Translations under genes and position numbers: made by a program | Assembly (NCBI RefSeq): GCF_030463565.1 | Contig: NC_134675.1 | Location: forward strand, 11,987,862 to 12,051,861 | Direction: 5' to 3' | Origin: Pelecanus crispus | Lineage: Eukaryota > Chordata > Aves > Pelecaniformes > Pelecanidae | Length of the DNA: 64,000 bases | Notes under the pieces: model-generated | The model's input: only the letters and a program-made list of their open reading frames with translations | The model's database searches: none | Told to the model about the DNA's origin: nothing | Shown: positions 1-12,700 of the stretch, in pieces | How the letters are laid out: every line of letters starts with the position of its first letter | How positions within the stretch are numbered: the first letter of the stretch is position 1

Positions 1-2629
1 GAATTGGCAATGGCTTTCTCATTCATGTGCCTTTCTGTCATGAATCCACTCTGGGCCATATTACTTGGGTGACAGTATTGACCCCAGGTGTGCCTTAGGT
101 TCAGCCATACAACCCCCAAATCCCCAATTTTTGTAATATGTGTAATTTTGTAGCTTTTTGATTGTACACAGGCACTTTGGAAGGCATGAGTTAGAAATAA
201 CCTCCTTCCAAACTAACAGTTAATCCAGTTTCTCAAAAGAAGGCCAGTGTTCAAACACCACCCTCTTCCTGTATCTGCAGTCAGGAAGTGCTGCAAGCTC
301 AGAGAAACCCCCAGTTGGTCAAGGGACAAGGACTTGACATTCATCAGCCTGCCCTGTTTTATCTGCATTGTAAATCTGCTCTTGTTGCAAAATATCATTG
401 TCCTCAGAGCCATCTTGGGTTTTGTAGCTGGGCACCAGTCATTTCATTTAGACTTAAAATAAAAGGGCAAAAGAAGCTCAGGCTCCCATACAGATCAAGC
501 CATAAAATCTAGCCCTGAGAAGCCCATGTCATGGTTAAGGCTAATCTGAGCCACCAGCACCAGGCAACTTTCCCACCATAACAGATTGAGGCAATATCTG
601 TCTTCTGAGGCACATGCATATCTGACTTGATGGAACTCACACAAGAAGTATCAGAGGCAAAGATGCTATTTCACTGCTAGCGTGGGATGTCTTGCCCTTT
701 ACTCCGCTGGTGCTGTTGCTCAGTGTAATGGATGAAGCATGACTTGATGGCTCCCTCACCTTCCCTGATGAGCAGTGTGGTCAAGTTTCAGAGGAACTTA
801 GGCCTCAGGGGCCTCTGCAGAGTTTCTCTGTGCTGGCTAATATTTTATTTGGGAACGGTTCATCTGTCAATCAGGAGCTCGAGCATGCTGAAAATCCTAT
901 CAATCTGACTGCCAGCAGAGGGACCCAAGATGCATAGACACAGCCAAAGACATGGTGATCTTGAGGGACTGGGATTTGCTCACTGTTTTGTTACACCAGC
1001 TCCATAATCAGCAGGGTTACTGGGTGGAAGGCCAGCGTGGCAATGTGAGAGTCTGTCTTGCCAGCACTGCTGAGCTGTCTAAATGGAGCTTTTTTTGTGC
1101 AGAGGACTAAGCAGCATTGGCTGTTATATTTTTTTCAGCTCCTTTATACAAATTTAGACTATTTCCTTGTTTTGAAGTGGATTTTTTGCACAGTAACCAT
1201 CTGGTATTTATTGGGAGCTCTCTGCCTTGAGTCTCTGAGCTATTGGCGGAGGCAATGTATGATGGCAACAAGACAGCCATGTCCCCATTTCATCCAGTCT
1301 GCATATAACACCTTGCTGTCTGTGGTCCCAGTTTTAGCAGTTACTGTATAAGATTGTTTAAGCTCTAATAGAAGGTTTAATCTCCCTGGGTTTAACTCAG
1401 CACAGAAAAAAACCGGTCTGTTGCACCTGCTGCTTTTGGAGGCTTGTTACAAACTGTGGTGTTAAATTTCAGCATAGCCGGTGCAAACTGGAGCTGGGAC
1501 TGGATCCAGACTTCAGCAGCCAGGAGCTGCTTGCTAGGGAAGAAGCAAATTCTAATCCAGTAATCTCCCCTGCAAGGAGATACCTAAGTAAAGTGAGAGC
1601 CTGCACCCTGACTGAGGAAACTGCTGTGATAGTGCTTGTCACCTCCCTCTGATTTACCATTCACTTTGCAGAAACAATCATGGCTTTCTGATTAGGATTA
1701 TGTCTTTCACAGTCAGCCTTCCTGGGGCTAGAGGAAAAAGGAGAATTTATGCAGGTAAGCAGACATCCCCATGATACCCAGACTGGTCTGTGGACCGAGA
1801 GTCCTATCAAAGCTGTTCCTAGCATGTAATGCAGCAGAATATAATGCCAAGCAGCAGAGGCAGACCTTTTGCTGACAGAGCAAGGAAACGCTGAGACTGT
1901 GTCACTCTTCTCATATGGTTTACATGCAAAGCACTCACCTGGCTGAAGGGGACTTGCAAATGCTGCATAGGACATGCAGGGGGTAATAGATCTGTTGGTG
2001 AACTTGCTCCAGATACAAATATTTCAGTGGTTTGACAAGATCAGCATTTGAAACATATCAGCTAGCAGTGATGTCTGTCCTACATCACTCCTGATTTTGT
2101 AAAATATTTTTTAAAATAAAAAGAGAATATTGGGATGACTGATTCATTGCCACTCTGCTAATTGATCAAAGGAGTTTATAACCAGATGTGTATGTTGTTC
2201 CTGGATCTCCTAAAGTGGGGGGGGATGGTCTGTGGGAGGATGGATCTGAGATGATAGTGCTTTTAATGCAGTATCCTGATTTGGTAAACAATCAGGAAAG
2301 TAAGGAAGCTGCAGTGGACAACTGAACAGCAAGCCCCTAGGAAAAGCCCAGCAGGTGTTATGTGATGGAGCTTGAATTCCCAAACTTCCTTTGGATCCTC
2401 TAAGGGATGTTTTAGAGGAAATTTAGAGGAAGCGTTAAATATCCTGTAAGGGAGCTCTCTGTGTTCTCATCAGCTGTTTAATCCTGTACATTTGTCTGAG
2501 CTTCTGGTGTCGGCGGCCAAGTGTAGCAGTACATGCCAGACTTGATTACGCTTTGTAGTAATATTTTCTCCAAGCTGCTATACAGCCTTGTAAGTAATGG
2601 CTCGTGGGACCAGGCTTCTGCCCCATCCT
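1..2629. other. Non-coding stretch, nothing recognised
   Basis: No open frame here resembles a known protein and no young repeat is visible. Base composition is ordinary for avian intron or intergenic DNA. A good splice donor match (GTAAGT at 2590-2595) sits just left of the CpG island but cannot be tied to an exon. Confidence 0.5.
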
Positions 2630-2890
2630 CTGCCATCCGTAGCTCTCTCCCTCGGGCATCCCGAGGTCCCAGCACCGCACCGCTCGGCGGGGACGGAGGA
2701 CGCCGACTCCCGGGCGGCCCCGGCGGGGCGGGCAGCCGGCAATGGGTGGTGGTGGTTGCTGTCGCTGCCTGCGGGGGGCTCGTCCGTGGCCGGAGCAGGC
2801 AGCCCTGCGACACCTGGGGGTGTCGGCATTTCGGGGGGGGGGGGGGTGTGTGTGTGCGGGCGGGCGGGCGTGCACAGTGCTCTGCTCGGT
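2630..2890. promoter_or_regulatory. Compact CpG island, candidate promoter or 5' exon
   Basis: About 260 bp with many CpG dinucleotides and very high GC, in sharp contrast to flanks that are CpG-poor on both sides. There is no CR1 5' UTR or LTR homology that would explain the CpG content. It is the only non-repeat CpG-rich block in the window and lies upstream, on the same contig, of the RUSC2 coding exon. RUSC2 has non-coding 5' exons far from its first coding exon in mammals, so this could be its promoter; the strand of transcription is not decided by the sequence. Long open frames on both strands here are a by-product of GC richness. Confidence 0.45.
2833..2869. repeat. G14 run followed by TG and CGGG repeats
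   Basis: A run of 14 G residues (2833-2846) is followed by alternating TG and then CGGG units, inside the CpG island. The G-rich strand could form a G-quadruplex, and the run is a likely assembly and polymorphism trouble spot. Confidence 0.85.
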
Positions 2891-5800
2891 CCCGCAGGGT
2901 CAGATCTCGTGTCATCTGTTGTGCAATGTTTGAGGACAATAATTTAGTCTTTTATGGAGCTCTTGTATTTGATAGATATATGAAAAATTAATCCCTGGGA
3001 TTTTTTTTTTCCTTTTTCTCATTATTCCATAAGGTAGAGGTTCATGGTTTGAACAATGTGTTTTGCTGTAGCACCTAAATACTCATTGGGCAGCAGTTTC
3101 AGGATCAGGAATGATAATGCTTTGATGATAACCAGTGATGATATGGTTACCTCTCTTATACTGCAGCAGAGGAGGGCTTAGAGCATCTCCTCTCTCCCCT
3201 GTATCCAACAGGGTGACATGTAGCAACCTCTGCCACTAATAGTGAGGGGTACCTTGAGGTGCTTTTGAGCAGAGGCACCTTGAAGGTGTTTTACATGGCT
3301 AACTGCAACACCTGCATTCCTGCTAGGCTGCCCGATGGCTCTCACTTTATTGGTGTGTATCCACACAACTCTCTTCCACTGACCTGTAGCCTGGAAGCCA
3401 TTAGTCATGAGCAGCTCTTATGAAATAGGAAGGCAAAGGAGCACCACATGCTTGCCCTAGGTTCTCCAACTGGAATGATCCTCAACAAGGTCTGTTGGAA
3501 GAAAGGAGCTGTCTGAACAATGACCCATGCTAATTACAAGCTGGGAACAAAAGCAGGAGCATAAGGGACCTCTTGGATCTACACCTTTGGGTAGAGGCGC
3601 TGTGTCCTATAACCCTGTCAGACCACTGATAAAACTTCATCCTAAAACCAGCTGAAAAGCTTCCTGTTCTGATGGTTGATATTTTTTTTTCCCCTCTAAT
3701 TTTCAACCTAAATGTGTTCACAGTGCATTTATTCTCTTGTTTTGCCAGCATTATCCTTTTGCCTCAGCAGTTTTGTTTGTCTCCTGTGATATATTTAGAC
3801 AGCAATCCTATCTGCTCTCTGCCTACATTTGGCTAGGCTAAAAAAGCCAGGCTCTTAAGTTTCTTCTTGTTTGATAGGTTTTTCTGTTTCCCCCAGGCCC
3901 TTTCTGCACCTGTTTATTTGAGTTTATTTTTAAATGTGGGAGACCAGAATTTTTTGTCGTCAGTGCCTGTACAATAGTACTGGTATTTCACTGCCTTGTC
4001 TAGACTGCATTTGCTTTTCTTATAGCCTCATCATCTCTGCAATCCCTAATGCAGCTTTAGTGGTTATTTTTCTTAACTTTACTGTGAATATGCACAATCT
4101 TTAGCTAAATCGTGTTAGCTAAATAAATACTTCTCATCTCTCACTGTCTTATGCCTGATAATGTGGGGAGGAGCTGAAGTCATCATAGCATAAGTCTGTG
4201 AATGTTGATGCTTTAAACTGGTGCCTTGTCCTCAGGGGCAAGCTTTTTCCATGAGGGCTGGCAAGGGCTTTTTACTACATCTACTTATGTTTTGGCCGAT
4301 GTAAATATGCTGGAGTAAGGGAGCTGTCATTCCTCCTAGCAAAGGCAAGTTCCCAGCCTCAGCTGCCTGTCTGGGAGTCTCCTCTAGCTCTGTTCCAGTG
4401 ATAGGGGATTGGGTTGCTGAAGGGGTGGATGTGGTGCAGGGCTCAGAAGAAGGACACAGAGCCCTACAGCCTGGGCTTGACCTGTGAGTGCTTCTGGCCA
4501 TAGCTGCAGTTGTGAAGGAACAACCTCTCTCCCATCACTCCCAGCTTGAAGGGAAGTGGTTTTCATACCCACTGTCTCTTTCCCCAGCCTGCCTCTTGTG
4601 CTGTGTGGAGTTGGCTGTACTGAGCTGTCAGCTCCTTGCCTTTCCGCTGAGCCCTCTGCCAGACTCTTCAGCTATAAATGGATCTGGCCTTTTCCAACCC
4701 CCCCTCCTGACACCAAGAGATGTTGTGGGAAATTTGAGCTGGGCCAGGCTTCCTCTGAATTAGGAAAACATACGTTCCTACCACTGGCTTTTCGTAGGTT
4801 CTCTGGAAGCATTGTGACTGGCTTTGGGGGTAGCTGTCTGCTCTGGTGAGGACTGTGCTGTTGAATTGTTTGTTTGCACTGCGAGAGTGGTTATTCCCAG
4901 ACCTATAGGTGCTATTTCCAGTGGCCAGCCCCATGAATCACCCCACAAAGCACAGTCTGATCTGGGAGTTGTGTCTCAAGGGAAGGCCGATGTTTTTGTT
5001 ACTGACTGCATCCTGCTTTCACATCTGTATTAGGCACTTAATAATAATAGCCTAGCTTTTATACATAATGAACAACCCCATTTGCCTCCCTTAACTTTGG
5101 GATTTATGGCAAAGATCCTGGGATCTTTTCAGCCTTATTGCATTCCCCCTCCCCTTGAGAGGCAGGGAGGATCAGTATCTTCTTGTTCAGCAGGGAGCTG
5201 GGGCCTGAGGTCTGGTGTCTGGTGCCCACCAGTCTGGTGGCCTTTTGCTGACAGCAGTGGATTTGCATCCTTTGGGCTTAGACAGCAACACCTAGAACAG
5301 CTGCTTCAGAGGCTTCCTTACCTGCTGGCAATCGTCTCTCAAAAACCTTCAGGCTGAGGATAAGGGAACATATAATATTCAAAAGGTGCAAGCCTGGTTT
5401 ATGGTTGCCTGATATTCTGCCTGCAGTTCTACTTCTGGTTCAGTTTTTGTTGTGGCAGAAGATGCTGTCTGACACTTTTTCCTGTGCAGGATGCCTGGCA
5501 CCCTGAGTTTTCTCTACTCAGTGGCTTGGTTGTGTTGCATATTGGATGGCCTGGTGGAGCTGGTGACTGGGCAGTGTGCAATAGTCAATGTGCAGGAATA
5601 CATCTGCTCTCTTTTTATGTGAGCTGGAGAATGTAATATCCCAGACTGGGATATTACATAGGGGTTATGGTTCGATGAAACCTCCTTTCTGTCTTTCTGC
5701 TAGGATTGCAGGCAATAATTTTCATGAAACAGATGAGGGATAGATGAAGTGCCTCCTTCACCCTTCCCCACACCATCAAGATGCTGTGTGGCAAGGGTAC

Positions 5801-7367
5801 CTTTGAGCTCTGGGAATAAATGAAATTAAGATATTGTGTGTAGCTGTAGCTGCCTGATGCTCTTACCTGTGGTTAGCTCTGTTGAAACTGGGCCAGGCAT
5901 CAGATCCTGCTGATTTGCTGGCTCAACTTGGAGTGCTTCAGGGTAAACTTGGCTGGGAGGAGTTTTTCTGCTTGCTGTATCCCTCCCAGATGTTCAGGGA
6001 GGCTGTTTACCCCAATTCTGCTTGGCCTCACGCAACCTGCCTTCTGCTGAACACTTAATTCCCAGTTCACCAAAGACCTGGACACATAGCAGGGTGTTTT
6101 CTGAGGTTTGTTGGGTATAGGTCTCTGTTCCTCTGATTCTGGAATGTGAAGCCTGGTTGGGGTTTTGCTTGTGATAGCTACTGCTCATCAGAAGCCCACA
6201 GTTTCTTCCCCTATTCCCATTCTCGTGTGTGCTTGCCTGAACTGGGAATGTTGGTTTCCACAACTCACGTCTGTTGTGCCTGGGGTGGGTATTTGCTGAG
6301 CATCTTTGTATCCCTTAAGCCTTGCCCTGGACTCTGCACTTCAGATTGAGTCCTCAGTGGAGCTGGGGATTGGCAGTGTGTCCCCTCCTCAGGACCGCTC
6401 CTATCTGAACAGTCTCCACTGTGGGCAGCTCTTGGTCTATTGTTACAAATGTTCTGCTGACACCAGTATCTCTCTGGCACAAGATATAAAGGCTGTTGTT
6501 GGAGGACAATGCCTTAGGATGCTTTCAACCTCTCTGCTAGTTCAGTTGCTTTGAGACTTCAGAGCTTTCTGCTTAAGAAACTGTATATGCAGTACAGCGG
6601 TGGTGTCTCTCGGGCGACTTGTTAGTGTCCTTCACAAGAAGAAGTTCTTCTTGTCTGGTTTCACAATGGCTGGTTCAAACTGCACCAGGATCCTCCACAA
6701 GTGCCAGGGCAAGACACTGGTTCAGATGGCAGCATGTAAGCACAAATTTGATGTGCTGCTAATCTCATCCCAGCACTGGGATGTGGAGTGTGGCAATCCT
6801 ACTGCTGTAATGGTTGTGCTACATATACACAGCATTGAGACTGTGCCTGGAAAAGTCTATGGGCAGGTGTCTGTGATGGGGTTAAGGGTTGGGAGGTTTC
6901 TTTTCAAACTGTAATTGGATGTTGAAGGGAAAGCAGGAAGAAGGGGAAGTGCCTGTGCACCTTAATCCATTGTCAACAGAATAACCCCAGCTGTATTAAT
7001 AGTTTTGAGGACAGTCTGGCCTCCTGGTACAGGTGTCTACTTGTGCATGGCCCTGTGTCAGCACAAGTTCAGATGAACTGCACAGGCATTAGAGCTCCAC
7101 AGCTCCTTGCATCAGGCCACAGTGGGATATTCCACTGAGACAGAGCATCCATGGTTACTGTGCTTAGAGTACTCCTTGTCAAATGCCAGGCTTTGCAATG
7201 CATCAAAGCTCTGGTACCTGCAGTGCCTGGGTCCCTCAGGGATCTGTGGTGAACACATGCTCTACAACACATCTAGCTATTGTTTGGAAGAGGAAGTGAA
7301 GAATATAATTTTCTGATGATTCTAAGTATATCAGGGTAGTTAGTTTGAAAACTGCCTGAAGAATTAC
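2891..7367. other. Non-coding stretch, nothing recognised
   Basis: Short open frames only, none with recognisable domains. No LTR or young CR1 is visible. Probably intron or intergenic sequence. Confidence 0.5.
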
Positions 7368-8985
7368 AGTAATTCCCATAGCATTCTCCTGGGGAAACTG
7401 GCTGCTCATGGCTTGGTCGGGCATACTCTTCTCTGAGTAAAAAACTGGCTGGATGGCTGGGCCCAGAGAGTTGTGGTGAATGGAGTTAAATCCAGTTGGT
7501 GGCCGGTCACTAGTGGTGTTCCCCAGGTCTCAGTATTGGGGTCAGTTTTGCTTAATATCTTTATCAATGATCTGGATGAGGGGATTGAGTGCACCCCCAG
7601 TAAGTTTGCAGATGACACCAAGTTGGGCAGGAGTGTTGATCTGCTTGAGGGCAGAAAGGCTCTACAGAGGGATGTGGACAGGCTGGATCGATGGGCCGAG
7701 GCCAACTGTATGAGGTTCAACAAGGCTAAGTGCCGGGTCCTGCACTCGGATCACAACAACCCCATGCAACGCTACAGGCTTGAGGAAGAGTGGCTGGAAA
7801 GCTGGTTGAATATGAGCCAGCAGTGTGCCCAGGTGGCCAAGAAGGCCAACAGCATCCTGGCTTGTATCAGAAATATTGTGGCCAGCAGGACTAGGTGTCC
7901 TGGTTTCGGCTGGGATAGAGTTAATTTTCTTCCTAGTAGCAGCCATAGTGCTGTGTTTTGGATTTAGTATGAGAAGAATGTTGATAACACACTGATGTTT
8001 TAGTTGTTGCTAAGTACTGCTTATGCTAGTCAAGGACTTTTCAGCTTCCCATGCTCTGCCAGATGCACAAGAAAACTAGGAGGGGGCACAGCCAGAATAG
8101 TTGATCCAAACTGCCCAAAGGGCTATTCCATACCATATGACATCATGCTCAGTATATAAACTGGGGGGAGTTGGCCTGGAGGCTGCGATCACTGCTTGGG
8201 AACTGGCTGGTCAGCAGGTGGTGAGCAATTGCGTTGTGCATCACTTGTTTTGTATATTATTATTATTTTCCCTTCCTTTTCTGTCCTATTAAACTGTCTT
8301 TATCTCAACCCACAAATTTTACTTTTTTTTCCCCGATTCTCTCCCCCATCCCACTGGGGAGGGGGGGAGTGAGCAAATGGCTGTGTAGTGTTTATCTGCC
8401 TGCCAGGTTAAACCACAACACTAGGGAAGTGATGGTCCCCTTGTACTCAGCACTGGTGAGACCGCACCTCGAATGCTGTGTCCAGTTTTGGGCCCCTCAC
8501 TACAAGACAGACATTGAGTTGCTGGAGAGTCTCCAAAGAAGAGGAACGAAGCTCGTGAAGGGTCTGGAGCACAGGCCTTATGAGGAGTGGCTGACGGAAC
8601 TGGGGTTGTTTAGTCTGGAGAAAAGGAGGCTGAGGGGAGACCTTATCACTCTCTACAACTACCTGAAAGGAGGTTGTAGCGAGGTGGGTGCCGATCTCTT
8701 CTCCCAAGTAGTTTAGCGATAGGACAAGAGGAAATGGGCTCAAGCTGCGCCAGGGGAGGTTTAGATTGGATATTAGGAAAAATTTCTTCACCAAAAGGTT
8801 TGTCAGGCATTGGAACAGGCTACCCAGGGAAGTGGTTGAGTCACCATCCCTGGAAGTATTTAAAAGACGTGTAGACGTGGTGCTTAGGGACATGGTTTAG
8901 TGGTGGACTTGGTATTGTTAGGTTAATGGTTGGACTCGATGATCTTAAGGGTCTTTTCCAACCTAAATGATTCTATGATTCTGTG
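7368..8985 (+). mobile_element. CR1 LINE, 5'-truncated, split by a solo LTR
   Basis: The left part (7368-7895) reads as CR1 ORF2 reverse transcriptase, including the GVPQ block (here GVPQVSVLG) and the catalytic FADDTK motif. The reading resumes at 8421 with [13 protein letters not shown] and runs through the ORF2 C-terminus and the 3' UTR, ending in the usual ATTCTATG tail near 8985. The interruption is exactly the LTR at 7896-8420 plus its target duplication. The copy starts abruptly at about 7368 as expected for 5' truncation. Frame breaks show it is inactive. Confidence 0.93.
7896..8420 (+). mobile_element. Solo ERV LTR (subfamily I) inside a CR1
   Basis: It begins TGTCCTGG and ends CCACAACA, and is flanked by the 5-bp direct repeat CTAGG (7891-7895 and 8421-8425). 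The U3 part contains a TATATAA box near 8154, preceded by a decayed CRE-type site (TGACATCA). An ATT-rich microsatellite follows near 8256. No internal ERV sequence remains, so the provirus was reduced to one LTR by LTR-LTR recombination. The 5-bp duplication is the class III (ERVL-like) length. Confidence 0.95.
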
Positions 8986-9099
8986 AATATCTTGCAAAAC
9001 TATTAGCATGATAAAACAACAAATTGGATTCCATGATAAATGCCACAACTTTATGCATGTAATTGTGATTTGTGAACAGTTTCTCACTGCCCATGAGAA

Positions 9100-9780
9100 G
9101 CTTTTGGAGTCGCTGTGGATAATTATCTGAGAACGTCAGCTCAATGTTCAGCTGTAGCCAAAAAGGCAGACCTCATACTGGAAATAAAGGATAAATAAAA
9201 AAATGCTGCTATATATTCTTGTATACTTAGGTATACGGTCATGTTGTGCCTGCATCTTGAGTACCACATGCTGTCTAGTCACACTCTCTCAAAAAGAGTG
9301 GCATAGACCTGGACGTGATACAGAAAAGGGCAATGAGGATGATTAAGGGACTGGAATAGCTTCTGTAGGAAGAGATTAAACAAGGACTTCCCCTGGGAAA
9401 AGTAGATGATAGTAGGAAAGAGTAAAGGCCTATAAAATAGCGTACAGTGGGGAGAAGTTGAGTAAGGAATGAGCATTTGCTATCTCTCACAGCACAGAAG
9501 CAGCACATCCAGCAAAATTATTTATTATGCAGGAGGTTAAGGAAGTCCTTTTTCAACACATCTGACTTGCAGAACATGCTGCTACAAGATGTCATGAAAG
9601 CTGAAAATATACACAGATTCCAAAAGGAACTAGACACCTCAATGGCAGAGATGTGTTTCAGTGGCTATTATACACGATGGTTAGTATGCAACCTCCAGCT
9701 CTAGAAGTTCCTTGACTGCCGATTGTTGCAAGCTGGAAGAGTATGGCCTTAGGAGAGATCACTCTGTACTCTGTGATATG
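9100..9780 (+). mobile_element. Ancient, highly diverged CR1 fragment
   Basis: Scattered similarity to the CR1 ORF2 C-terminus and 3' UTR: text equivalent to SAQCSAVAKKAD near 9135, a stretch resembling YRKGQ.G near 9325, and an IHRFQKELDTSMAE-like peptide near 9610 followed by a GYY-type ending. Many indels. Boundaries are approximate; it is clearly older than the neighbouring CR1 copy. Confidence 0.6.
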
Positions 9781-12700
9781 TATGTATATGCCAGTGCCAA
9801 AATGTCGAGGACAGGGCACTAGACCAGAAGAATTCTTGGTGTGACCCAGTATGGTGGTTCTTATTATCAGAACGTGCTGAAACAGTGGGGTGAAAATGTA
9901 CTGAATTGGTTTTGAGCACTTCTGGTCTAATGGCTCTCCTGTGGGAGTTATGCACAGGTCACCACAGATTTTCTTATATCTTTTATTAGCACATCTGAAA
10001 GCACTTGCAGGAGAAAAAGACTGGTACAGGCATAGCCCACCAGCTCAGTGTGCCAGACAGTGTTGTGGTTGTTGCAGAGAGTATGCCAGCTCAATCACTA
10101 CTGCCCAGCCAGCCAGGTGAGATGCCTGGCATTAGCTGTCTGGTCCTATCTTTGCTCCCCCCTTGGCTTCTGATTAGGATCTGGTTTATGTCCTGATGGA
10201 ACAAAATCTGGATTCTTAGAGCCTTTTCTTCATATAACTGTGGACGTTCTTGTTATCCATCCAAATGTCTCATCCTACGGAGAGGGGAAAGAGTAGGCTC
10301 AATCTTTTCCTATGTTGCAATTTCCTTCACAGTCTAAGTAGTAAAATGTCTCCAGTCTCCCTCCTCTGAGAACTGGGAAAGGCTGGAACTGCACTGCCTT
10401 GAAAAGTCTGTTTGCTGATGGCAGAGTGCCTTAGATGCTCATTTTAGGAGCAATAGCAGGAGCCACTGTTATTTGCTGCTCGCCCCATTGAAAACTTACT
10501 AAACTAATGGGTTTTTTCATGGAAGCTGGCTGAGGCTATAGCAAAAGCAACCAGACAGTAATGGGCATGTGATTTTTTGTCTGCCATTCAGCTTGCTGCA
10601 GGGGGATTCTGAACTGCTTAGGCCTGAGCCTTGTATCACAGCAGGACTGAGATTTTGGGAACACTGATCTTGGAATCCAGTCATAATTTTTCCTCTGCCT
10701 CGTTCCTGTAATGAGCTGAACCCAAATCTATACACTCACAAGCTCTAATGTTTGTGCCTCTTTCAATAGGCCAGATAAAGAGTTTTAAAGCCCCTGTAGT
10801 GCTGCCCAGTTCCCTGCTTCCTGCAGAGAAAAAAAAAGTGTCCTGGCAGCCTCAAGCTGTTTTTAAACGAGGCAAATGCCTGGGGTGCCTGTCTGCTAGA
10901 GGCTCCAGCCTATACACCGAGTCCCTTTTTAGCATGCTTCTCTGCACAGCTATATCTGGCTCCAGTTCCTTGCTCTGGGAATGTGACCTCATCGTTGTTT
11001 TGCTATTTCCAGTGAGTCAGCCTGGTCTGGGGCAGGGAGGAGTCATTCCTGGTACAGGCTGATGGAGCGTTTGTGTGTTGCTGGAATTCCAGAGTGGTGC
11101 AGCCTCAGCCCTTCTGGTGCCTTGACAGCTCACGTTGAGGCTCGCCTGGTGCATTGCATTCTTGCCTGGCAGATGGCCTGGATGCAGCTGGTAGAGGGAC
11201 CAAAGCTCCTGCTTTTGGGGATAATGGGGATCCCTGTCTTTGCAGCATACCTGCCTTGGTGAGAGTGAAGAAAGCTGAGTGCAGTAGCTTGTATGCCTGG
11301 GAAAGCCACAAGGAGTCTCTGCTTTATGGGTGGAAAATCAGTCTTGCAGAATTCTCATTACTGTTTACAGACTGCCAGCATCACATAATGAAGTTAACTT
11401 TACAACATCTGCAGCAACTTGGTAAGTGTTATGATCCTTATTTCACAGGTGGGGAAACTGAGGCACTGAACAGGGAGGTGGTCTGCTTGAGGTTTTATGC
11501 AGCTAGAGCTGGAAAAGTAAACTCACATGAAGTGGTGCTGACTGTGCCTGTCCTCTCCTGTAATGGCTGGATTCCTCCAGTGAATGATGAACATGGGCAG
11601 TGGGTCAGACTGAGGTGGAACAGTGCTTGTAGGGAAGAGCAGCTTCCAATGTGAGACGAGGCTAGGCTGTACAGATTGCTAAACCACATTTTCTGTGGGT
11701 ATCACTTTCCTCCATCTTTCCAGGTGTGGTCAGAAAGCACAGGGGAGAGCTTGTAGACAGGGTTCCCCAGCCAAGGTTAATGCTCATGCTCCTGGCAGGC
11801 TGTGGATGCTGCAGGGCTGTCACTTGTGCCTTGGCAGAATTGCTGTTGCTGCATATGCGGTGAGCCTTATTGCAGCCTTGATCTAAACACACTCACTCTC
11901 AACTGCCTTGTTTGAGCCTGGGTTGTTGTGAATAGTTTTTAAACCCATCTGGTGGTTAGCCATTCCCTGGCTGAGACCAGTTTGGCTGCAGAAGCAGCTT
12001 GGTTGAAGACATGGCTTCAGTGTTGTCTTGCTTACTAGTGAACCAGCCTGTCAATGTAGAGTCGCTTCACCCCAGGAGAGACCTGTCCTGGTTTGTCACT
12101 ATGCAGGAATAAGTCATGAAGGATCATCATGTTTGAAGAAGCAGCCCCCTGTGTGGAGCCCTCTTGCCCATATTGATGAATACTTGGAGATGAAGTCGTG
12201 GCCGTATTTTGTCTCGGACAGATCTAGGGAGCTGTACCTGGCATGAGATTTACTGCTGTTACATTGGGAAGCTTTCCCTTTTTCTTGTCCAATGGTAGCC
12301 CAATGTCAGGAGAGCCATCTCATCCCAAGGTCAGCTGGGCTGCGGTGGAGAATCTCTGCACCATGGAGGGGGAAAGCATAAAGTACTTTCCTTATTGCAG
12401 GCACTAGCAGCCCAGGGAAAGGATATCAGCATGTGCAGGAACAGGGAGTTTTAACTCCAGTAACCTGTCCTTTCCCAGCTGTGTGGAGGGGTAGTGGCTG
12501 TACCAGCAGTTTGCTGGAGAGAGGAGACAACAGATAATACAACCTGGTTGGTCTCATTAACAGGGAGAACTTCAGGATGGTTTAATGCCTGGTTGGCTTC
12601 ACTTCTCTTGTAGGTATCACCACGACATAGACCTGTTATTTTGGGGTCCCTGTGCTCTCCTTGAAGCTATGTTTTTAACAGCACTCACTGATGCAATCAG

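Noticed and set aside
2478..2991. Open frames of 109-153 codons on both strands in the GC-rich block
   Set aside because: Stop codons are rare in GC-rich sequence; the translations are low-complexity Pro/Arg/Gly and overlap one another on both strands.
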